Shown here one piece after another: positions 1-4,347 of a stretch of DNA of 6,171 nt (positions within the stretch are counted from its first letter, which is position 1; each line of letters begins with the position of its first letter). The DNA is from Opitutia bacterium UBA7374. GTDB taxonomy: Bacteria > Verrucomicrobiota > Verrucomicrobiia > Opitutales > Coraliomargaritaceae. A program made the translations under genes and the position numbers. The notes beneath the pieces were generated by a model that was given only the letters and a program-made list of their open reading frames with translations, was not told the DNA's origin and did not search any database. Where the stretch lies: NCBI GenBank assembly GCA_002469895.1, contig DKOA01000072.1:8720-14890 (forward strand), in the 5' to 3' direction.

Positions 1-50
<50 letters not shown>

Positions 51-109
51 ACGGAAGAGGGGAACGTATGTAGGAGTATGGTCTCTGCAAGTTTTTTTTT
101 GAAAAACAG

Positions 110-128
110 CTTGGTACTGTCTTGGTAC
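110..128. repeat. Direct repeat CTTGGTAC x2, 11-bp period, upstream of purC
   Basis: CTTGGTAC occurs at 110-117 and again at 121-128, so the two copies are one helical turn apart (11 bp). They lie in the spacer between the divergent tRNA-Glu and purC genes, just beyond a run of nine T residues (92-100) that could pair with AAAAA at 102-106. Same-face spacing is what a dimeric regulator site can look like, but no known operator was recognised. The repeat may be chance. Confidence 0.35.
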
Positions 129-175
129 GGCAAAATCCGTTTGCACTGCGGGCAACAGCGGCACAAGTGTAGAGT

Positions 176-1090
176 ATGCAGCTGAGCGATCTTCCTTTTT
201 CATTACCTGAGACTCCGCTACTCCAAGTCGATGGATTGCCTTATCCGCTGGTAGCTTCGGGAAAGGTGCGCGAGGTATATGATCTGGGGGATGCGTATCT
301 GATGGTGGCAACGGATCGTGTGTCGGCCTTTGATGTAATTATGAAGGAGGGGCTGGCAGGCAAGGGTTGCTTGCTGACGCAGATCAGCCTCTTCTGGTTT
401 GAACAGGCAGGGGCATTGACAGCGCACCATTTGGTAGAGCATCAGGCAGAGCGATTGGAGGCGCTGGGCCGGGAGTATCCGGAATTGGCGCACCGCAGCA
501 TGATTGTAAAAAAGCTGACGCCACTGCCTCTGGAGGCCGTCGTTCGCGGCTATTTGGCCGGTTCCGGTTGGAAGACCTACGAAGAAACGGGTCGGCTTTT
601 TGAATATCCCCTCGCAGATGGATTGGAGGAGAGTGCAGCGTTGCCGGAGCCGCTTTTTACACCGACAACGAAGGCAGCGAACGGGCATGATTTACCGATT
701 GATTGTGCGGATGCGGCAGAATTGATCGGGGCAGAATTGTTTGACGCGGTGCGGAGTCGTAGTCTTGCCCTTTATCGAATGGGCACATTGGCCGCGCAAA
801 AAGCGGGTATTTTACTGGCAGACACGAAATTTGAATTTGGGACGGATGAGGCGGGCCGTCTTTATTTGATCGATGAAGTGCTGACTCCCGATTCTTCTCG
901 GTACTGGCCGCTGGAGGGGTATGCTGCGGGCGGGCCGCAGCCTTCTTATGATAAGCAGTTTATCCGGGACTATCTGGAGGGATTGGATTGGGATAAGACA
1001 CCGCCGCCGCCGCCGCTGCCGGAGACCGTTCTTAAGGGTACTTTGGAGCGTTATGTGGAGGCCTATCGTCGGCTTGTCGGTCATTTGTAG
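176..1090 (+). CDS. purC: Phosphoribosylaminoimidazole-succinocarboxamide synthase (SAICAR synthase)
   Basis: This cytosolic enzyme joins CAIR and L-aspartate using ATP to give SAICAR, a late step of de novo purine synthesis. At 304 residues it matches the longer, yeast Ade1-like class rather than the roughly 240-residue E. coli form. The ATP-binding start SGKVREVYD is at residues 28-36, followed by ATDRVSAFD at 45-53. Family signature 1 (PLPLEAVVRGYLAGS) spans 116-130 and signature 2 (ILLADTKFEFG) spans 212-222. DEVLTPDSSRYWP and the SYDKQFIRDYL segment follow, as usual for the family. Five consecutive prolines, residues 276-280, come from a CCG run at 1001-1015. The ATG at 176 has no good Shine-Dalgarno sequence but gives a normal N-terminus. 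The gene is divergent from tRNA-Glu, and the next gene begins 60 bp downstream on the same strand. Confidence 0.97.
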   Translation: MQLSDLPFSLPETPLLQVDGLPYPLVASGKVREVYDLGDAYLMVATDRVSAFDVIMKEGLAGKGCLLTQISLFWFEQAGALTAHHLVEHQAERLEALGREYPELAHRSMIVKKLTPLPLEAVVRGYLAGSGWKTYEETGRLFEYPLADGLEESAALPEPLFTPTTKAANGHDLPIDCADAAELIGAELFDAVRSRSLALYRMGTLAAQKAGILLADTKFEFGTDEAGRLYLIDEVLTPDSSRYWPLEGYAAGGPQPSYDKQFIRDYLEGLDWDKTPPPPPLPETVLKGTLERYVEAYRRLVGHL

Positions 1091-1123
1091 GGTAGGTACG
1101 CATTGATTTTATTGGACGATCCT

Positions 1124-1130
1124 AGAGGAG
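1124..1130 (+). promoter_or_regulatory. Shine-Dalgarno-like AGAGGAG placed 20 bp before the next start
   Basis: AGAGGAG is the best ribosome-binding motif in the purC downstream gap, but it ends 20 bp before the ATG at 1151. A stop codon (TAA, 1139-1141) lies in the same frame between them, and no ATG, GTG or TTG follows it before 1151. The start therefore cannot move upstream to a better spacing. The motif may not be the one used, or the spacer may fold. Confidence 0.35.
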
Positions 1131-1150
1131 AAAGATTTTAATTACAGGCA

Positions 1151-1609
1151 ATGGTTATCTGGCTGATTGATACATTCGGGGGTAGCGAGTTAGAGCGCGC
1201 TTTTTATGCGATTGCATTGATGACGGTGCCTGTCTGGGTCGGCATGATTCTGCTGCCTTGGTTTTCACTGGTCCGGCATTTGGCGCACCCCTTTATTTTG
1301 CCTCCCTTTTATTGCCTCGTTTTAGGGCTGGTTTTTTGGAATTCCTTCGAGGTATCACTCTTGCCGGATAAGATCTCCGGTCTCGATTTTGATGGGGTCC
1401 GCAGCTTCAGTCGCCATCCGGTGGTCTTTCTCCTGCTTTTTTGTAACTGGCAGATCGTGAATCTGGCGCTGGGTACTGCGATGTACCAGAAGTCGCTGAA
1501 GGCGGGCTTTAAAGCACCGGTAGAGTTATTTCTTTGTTGGTTACTCGGGGCCTGGTCTTTGATTCCTTTCGGGCTGCGTCTGCTTATTCGAAAGAAGCGC
1601 ACAAGGTGA
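1151..1609 (+). CDS. Small integral membrane protein, ABA4-like (DUF4281-type) candidate
   Basis: This is a 152-residue, strongly hydrophobic protein with about four likely membrane helices: residues ~16-38, ~47-67, ~93-112 and ~122-145. It ends in a basic tail, RKKRTR. The pattern VPVWVGMILLPWF, then a second helix, a variable linker, and a C-terminal pair of helices with the GTAMYQKS segment between them, recalls the ABA4-like family PF14108. That family includes a plant protein needed for neoxanthin formation and many bacterial members of unknown function. The assignment rests on remembered pattern and length only. The start is fixed by an in-frame TAA at 1139. Its stop overlaps the start of the metallophosphoesterase gene by one base (TGATG), which suggests translational coupling and perhaps a shared envelope role. 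Confidence 0.8.
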   Translation: MVIWLIDTFGGSELERAFYAIALMTVPVWVGMILLPWFSLVRHLAHPFILPPFYCLVLGLVFWNSFEVSLLPDKISGLDFDGVRSFSRHPVVFLLLFCNWQIVNLALGTAMYQKSLKAGFKAPVELFLCWLLGAWSLIPFGLRLLIRKKRTR

Positions 1610-2721
1610 TGATCCGATCTTCTATGCTGCAGGTTGAAAGGGCACCGACGAAGAGACGCGGTCGATCGCTCTGGTTTTTCGGTCTGTTCTTTGGCTTGCT
1701 CTTTCTCTACGTGATCTGGCGCAATTATTTGTTTGTCGCGGCCGGTATGCTGCGGCCGGACTTTAGCCGGATCCATCAGTGTTATGACTTTAATTTAATG
1801 GAGCTGCCGGTGTCTTTGCTGCTACTGGCTGGTCTCTATATGGTAGTTTCGATTTTTTTCGGTCGATCGGCCTGGTTTGTCCCCGGCGTGCTTGTTCTTC
1901 TGGCTGTGGATTTATTTGCCCTTCGCTATTACATTACACATGTGGAACCAAACCGGCATGTTGTTCGTCATGTGCAGTTAGCCAGTCCTAAAATTAATCA
2001 ACCGATTCGTGTTCTGCATTTGAGTGATATTCAGTCCGGGGGTATTGGGGTGAAGGAAGTGGCTTTATTTCAGCGGATACGGGAACTGGAACCGGACATT
2101 ATTTTAAATACGGGTGATTACCTGCAAACAATTCCCCCGAAGTCGGCGGAGAGCGAGCTACCAAAGTTAATTAGATTGATGGAGCAGGTGGATCCTCAAT
2201 GGGGGACGTGGGGGGTCTACGGAGATACGGACTATTTGCTCTATCGATTCCCTACGGAGGCGTTTTCTCCGATGCAGATGTTGTCTTCGGGGAGTGCTCG
2301 TATCGCCACACCTGCAGGCGTCATCAGCCTTCACGGATTAAATTTGAATCAGTCGAGGGATTACGATTACGCCCGTCGCTCGATTGAGCGCTGGTTGGAG
2401 GCGTCAGAGGCCGATGAATTTCGAATTCTGCTTGGGCATTCGCCAAATTTCGCACTGGGGGTGGGTGACCAGCCGATTGATCTGTGTCTGGCCGGCCATA
2501 CTCATGGCGGGCAGTTTTGGCTGCCTTTATATGGTCCACTGGTAATCGATAGTGCGGTGCCAAGAGATTGGGCACGTGGATTTCGACGGGTTGGGATTCC
2601 GTATTTAAATGTCTCCGCTGGCGCCGGCTCAAATCGTTTTGAAGGGCTGCCGCCGATGCGATTAAATTGCCCGACGGAAATGACTTTGCTGGAGTTGGTG
2701 CCGATGGCCGCGATTCGATGA
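1609..2721 (+). CDS. Membrane-anchored metallophosphoesterase (calcineurin-like, YkuE type) with altered metal-site motifs
   Basis: The protein has 370 residues when started at the ATG at 1609, which overlaps the previous stop by one base. A longer frame opens at 1534 but would overlap the upstream gene by 76 bp. The N-terminus has a basic stretch (RAPTKRRGR), then three likely membrane helices at ~21-37, ~66-84 and ~89-109. The calcineurin-like phosphoesterase domain runs from ~133 to the C-terminus, probably on one face of the membrane. Its motifs are LSDIQ (138-142), GD (169-170), GDTD (205-208), GH (276-277) and GHTHGGQ (296-302). The end has SAG then RLNCPTEMTLLEL, as in YkuE-like enzymes that cleave phosphoesters using two metals. 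Two sites differ from the canonical form: D-x-H reads D-x-Q (Q142), and GN-H-D/E reads GDTD (N to D206, H to T207). The substrate is unknown. A lipid or glycolipid phosphoester is plausible for a membrane-bound member, but that is inference. Confidence 0.88.
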   Translation: MIRSSMLQVERAPTKRRGRSLWFFGLFFGLLFLYVIWRNYLFVAAGMLRPDFSRIHQCYDFNLMELPVSLLLLAGLYMVVSIFFGRSAWFVPGVLVLLAVDLFALRYYITHVEPNRHVVRHVQLASPKINQPIRVLHLSDIQSGGIGVKEVALFQRIRELEPDIILNTGDYLQTIPPKSAESELPKLIRLMEQVDPQWGTWGVYGDTDYLLYRFPTEAFSPMQMLSSGSARIATPAGVISLHGLNLNQSRDYDYARRSIERWLEASEADEFRILLGHSPNFALGVGDQPIDLCLAGHTHGGQFWLPLYGPLVIDSAVPRDWARGFRRVGIPYLNVSAGAGSNRFEGLPPMRLNCPTEMTLLELVPMAAIR

Positions 2722-2724
2722 TCT

Positions 2725-2811
2725 TTAGAAAAAGAAGGTACCGATTAAAGCCAGAACGATAAGGATTAGAATGACCGTTAGCGCGGTTTGTTCACTGGGT
2801 GTTAAGCGCAT
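2725..2811 (-). CDS. Possible single-span membrane microprotein, 28 residues
   Basis: The minus strand has an ORF from ATG (2811-2809) to TAA (2727-2725). It begins MRLTPSEQTAL and continues as an unbroken hydrophobic stretch, residues ~12-28, ending in GTFFF. This looks like one membrane helix with a short polar N-terminus. The N-terminus recalls the first residues of some ComEA-like membrane-anchored proteins (LTP-x-E-x-x-AL), but no helix-hairpin-helix domain follows. It fits exactly between neighbours: its stop is 3 bp past the phosphoesterase stop, and it is divergent from the downstream lipoprotein gene if that gene starts at 2846 or 2885. An in-frame TGA lies four codons upstream of the ATG. 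No Shine-Dalgarno sequence is visible. It could be chance. Confidence 0.4.
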   Translation of the reverse strand: MRLTPSEQTALTVILILIVLALIGTFFF

Positions 2812-2841
2812 GTTCAAAGTTAATCAGGGAGAGTGGGGGCA

Positions 2842-2857
2842 GACAATGTTTGTATTG
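2842..2857. repeat. Short inverted repeat ACAAT-6-ATTGT between divergent genes
   Basis: ACAAT and ATTGT face each other around a 6-bp spacer in the gap between the 28-residue minus-strand ORF and the DUF4136-like lipoprotein gene. TTTGTA (2849-2854) and TACAAA (2873-2878) form a second weak inverted pair nearby. Such symmetry could be an operator, but arms of 5-6 bp in an AT-rich gap arise readily by chance. No known site was recognised. Confidence 0.2.
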
Positions 2858-2884
2858 TTTGTCGATTCCATCTACAAATACGGT

Positions 2885-3469
2885 ATGAAACGATGCCGAA
2901 CCTTACGCGCTGTGTTGCGCCTGCCGTGCTTTTTGGGATGGCTTTTACTGTCAGCCTGCCAAGTTCAGATGCCGGAAAATTCCGAGTTTGTGGGGATGGT
3001 TCATTTCAGTGAACTGCAGACTTTTCGCTATAAGCATACTCTGGTCAGTGGGTTGGAATGGCGTTCAGGTAACCATTATATCTTGGAGGAATTGTCTTCG
3101 CAGGTAATCAGCGAGGAAATGTCTGCGCGTGGATTTTTTCCGGCAGATAGTGAGGCAGAGGCAGATATCGTGGTGGTGGCCAAGTGGCGCAAAGACCTGC
3201 GAGCGTACCAAGAGCAGCAAGCTGCGCTGGATGGCCCTCTAAATATGATGAACCTGAGTGAGTCGTCAGCAGGGGTGGTATCGCGTATCAGTTTAGTGTT
3301 GGAGATGTATGCGGGGGCTGAAGAAAAGCTTTTCTGGAGACGGGAACTCCCGCATGCATTTGAAGCGACGCAATTTACCGGGGACCGGATCACCCGTTGC
3401 CTAGAAGAGGCGGTTGAGAACTTCCCGCAGCGGATTGAGAACGATCCGGCATTACCCAGTATTCGCTAA
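2885..3469 (+). CDS. Outer-envelope lipoprotein, DUF4136-like
   Basis: The product has 194 residues from the ATG at 2885. Residues 1-25 form a textbook lipoprotein signal: basic start (K2, R3, R5, R8, R12), hydrophobic core and lipobox L-S-A-C with Cys25 as the lipidated residue. The body resembles DUF4136 (PF13590). It has an early F-S-E-L-Q-T-F-R-Y segment, then an ILEEL...VISEEMSARGFFPADSEAEADIVV segment like that family's 'maximum-effort helix then Ala-Lys-Gly-hydrophobic then Asp-Ala-Asp' core. The end has LFWRREL and a helix closing in ENFPQRI. The function of the family is not known. The frame is open from 2771. The ATG at 2846 has a purine-rich GGGAG and GTGGGGG upstream, but it would put 37 residues ahead of the lipobox Cys. 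I prefer 2885, though it lacks a Shine-Dalgarno sequence. Confidence 0.75.
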   Translation: MKRCRTLRAVLRLPCFLGWLLLSACQVQMPENSEFVGMVHFSELQTFRYKHTLVSGLEWRSGNHYILEELSSQVISEEMSARGFFPADSEAEADIVVVAKWRKDLRAYQEQQAALDGPLNMMNLSESSAGVVSRISLVLEMYAGAEEKLFWRRELPHAFEATQFTGDRITRCLEEAVENFPQRIENDPALPSIR

Positions 3470-3470
3470 A

Positions 3471-3524
3471 GGGTGCACGGATACACGGATACACGGGTGC
3501 ACGGATGTACGAGTGCCGGGTGCC
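3471..3524. repeat. Short tandem array, 8-bp unit GGRTRCAC, decaying to 7-bp units
   Basis: The array begins two bases after the lipoprotein stop codon. Five consecutive 8-bp units are seen: GGGTGCAC (3471), GGATACAC (3479), GGATACAC (3487), GGGTGCAC (3495) and GGATGTAC (3503). Two 7-bp units follow, GAGTGCC (3511) and GGGTGCC (3518), and then a trailing GGAAGC. Units differ only at the R positions and in the last copies. The repeat is noncoding and lies in the convergent gap with tatA. Its role is unknown; slippage or a recombinogenic genome-wide repeat would both fit. Confidence 0.85.
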
Positions 3525-3548
3525 GGAAGCTGCGGAATAAGCTCATCA

Positions 3549-3569
3549 CAGGCATCGACTTTTGGCCTG
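3549..3569. terminator. Weak hairpin between convergent genes, possible terminator
   Basis: CAGGC (3549-3553) and GCCTG (3565-3569) are perfect complements around an 11-base loop. A stem of only 5 bp with no following T-tract on either strand makes an intrinsic terminator unlikely, though the loop holds TTTT. The position between convergent gene ends is where a bidirectional terminator would be expected. The right arm runs into the first heptamer of the adjacent array. Confidence 0.2.
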
Positions 3570-3615
3570 CTAGCGCCTAACTGCTAACTGCTAGCGCCTA
3601 GTTGCTAGCGGCTCA
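3567..3615. repeat. Short tandem array, 7-bp unit (CTGCTAR/CGCCTAR), running into the tatA stop codon
   Basis: Six contiguous heptamers occur: CTGCTAG (3567), CGCCTAA (3574), CTGCTAA (3581), CTGCTAG (3588), CGCCTAG (3595) and TTGCTAG (3602). A degenerate seventh, CGGCTCA (3609-3615), carries the tatA stop codon. Every full unit has CTAR. Four CTAG tetramers fall in 42 bp, three of them within the palindrome GCTAGC (3569, 3590, 3604). GCTAGC copies at 3590-3595 and 3604-3609 can pair with an 8-base loop in the tatA transcript. The units supply stop codons on both strands. Confidence 0.85.
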
Positions 3616-3891
3616 GGAACTGGGCTCTTCGTCCTTTTTCTCTTCGGAAGTCGGCGTAGCGGTAGAAGGTGGAGAGACAGGTGGTTGCGTCTTATCGGCG
3701 GGTGTATCCTCCATCGCAGTGCGGATATCATCTTCGATCTCGGTCGTAGCTTTCTTAAATTCTTTCATTGATTTACCGAAAGAGCGAAACAACTCAGGCA
3801 GGCGTTTAGCGCCGAAAAACAAGAGCACGACAAGAAAGATGAGAATAATTTCCCAGCTGGATAGGTTTTGAATGAATGCTAAAGTACTCAT
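3613..3891 (-). CDS. tatA: Twin-arginine translocase subunit TatA (TatA/E type)
   Basis: This 92-residue protein is the pore-forming subunit of the Tat system, which carries folded proteins with twin-arginine signals across the cytoplasmic membrane using the proton gradient. A short N-terminus precedes one membrane helix (residues ~13-26, starting WEIILIF). The conserved hinge FFGAKRLPEL is at 25-34. An amphipathic helix with GKSMKEFKKA follows, as in TatA rather than TatB. The tail is acidic and proline/serine-rich, probably disordered. A glutamate (E14) sits at the start of the membrane helix, where E. coli TatA has a glutamine. No tatB or tatC is in the window. The gene starts 13 bp after the small lipoprotein gene on the same strand, so co-transcription is likely. 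No strong Shine-Dalgarno sequence is seen. Confidence 0.93.
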   Translation of the reverse strand: MSTLAFIQNLSSWEIILIFLVVLLFFGAKRLPELFRSFGKSMKEFKKATTEIEDDIRTAMEDTPADKTQPPVSPPSTATPTSEEKKDEEPSS

Positions 3892-3904
3892 CTGAATTCA
3901 ATCA

Positions 3905-4312
3905 TTAGGAATTATCGGCGGTCGCGTCACGATAAATTTTGCTTAATGATGCGGCCTCTTCTTCGTTGGCCGGTCGTATGCGGTTATTAATCTCTGGCCG
4001 CCCTTCAAGGATATCTGCAGTACGCTGGCGATTACTGCTGCGGATCGGGAGCGTCTTGAGTACTCCGGTTTGTGCGCCGGTTAGATCTGTTGTAATGAGA
4101 AAGCCATCGAGGGATTCACCATTACGCAGGGTAGCCAGACGCTCGATATAGTTGACGTGGATAAGGTGCGGTTCGCTGGCAGTGAGCTTTCGTGCAGTCG
4201 AATTGGTTTTTTCTTTGGTCGGGTACAGGGCTTCATTCCCAGTGGAACCACAGCCCCAAAGAATAAGGGACAGTAGGGCAAAAACTGAGAGTTGAATGGT
4301 CTTGTTTATCAT
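3905..4312 (-). CDS. Small predicted lipoprotein of unknown function
   Basis: I do not recognise this 135-residue protein. The first 21 residues are a lipoprotein signal: K4, a hydrophobic core (LSVFALLSLIL) and a lipobox L-W-G-C with Cys21 lipidated. Tryptophan before the glycine is less common but tolerated. The mature part starts with Ser/Thr/Asn-rich, lysine-rich linker sequence. It continues with a mixed segment (HLIHVNYIERLATLRNGESL, residues ~50-69) and a charged helical end (NEEEAASLSKIYRDATADNS). No enzyme motif is visible. It lies 35 bp after rpoD and 13 bp before tatA, which suggests one transcription unit. AGGA lies about 13 bp upstream of the ATG, too far for a good Shine-Dalgarno fit. 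Confidence 0.75.
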   Translation of the reverse strand: MINKTIQLSVFALLSLILWGCGSTGNEALYPTKEKTNSTARKLTASEPHLIHVNYIERLATLRNGESLDGFLITTDLTGAQTGVLKTLPIRSSNRQRTADILEGRPEINNRIRPANEEEAASLSKIYRDATADNS

Positions 4313-4347
4313 TATTTTAGGTAAATCCTGTGGAAGTAGATGTGGCC

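Noticed and set aside
51..90. Possible minus-strand tRNA promoter, TTGCAG (90-85) and TACGTT (68-63) with a 16-bp spacer
   Set aside because: Each box matches the consensus at only three of six positions, so it is not better than chance in this spacer.
91..107. T9 run followed by GAAAAAC as an intrinsic terminator
   Set aside because: The stem would be only A-T pairs closed by one G-C. It lies in a divergent intergenic region with no gene ending there.
218..688. Antisense ORF of 156 residues opposite purC, and similar long antisense frames opposite rpoD
   Set aside because: Composition is Arg/Cys/Gln-rich without domain pattern, and they fully overlap strongly supported genes in another frame. 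They are shadow frames.
1534..1608. Longer N-terminus for the phosphoesterase beginning at 1534
   Set aside because: It would overlap the upstream membrane protein gene by 76 bp and adds residues unlike the family. The TGATG start at 1609 is more natural.
2850..2878. Plus-strand promoter TTGTAT-17-TACAAA before the lipoprotein gene
   Set aside because: The implied transcript start falls at the ATG at 2885, and the box matches are weak.
3470..3612. CRISPR array
   Set aside because: Units are 7-8 bp and contiguous, with no spacers and no cas genes in the window.
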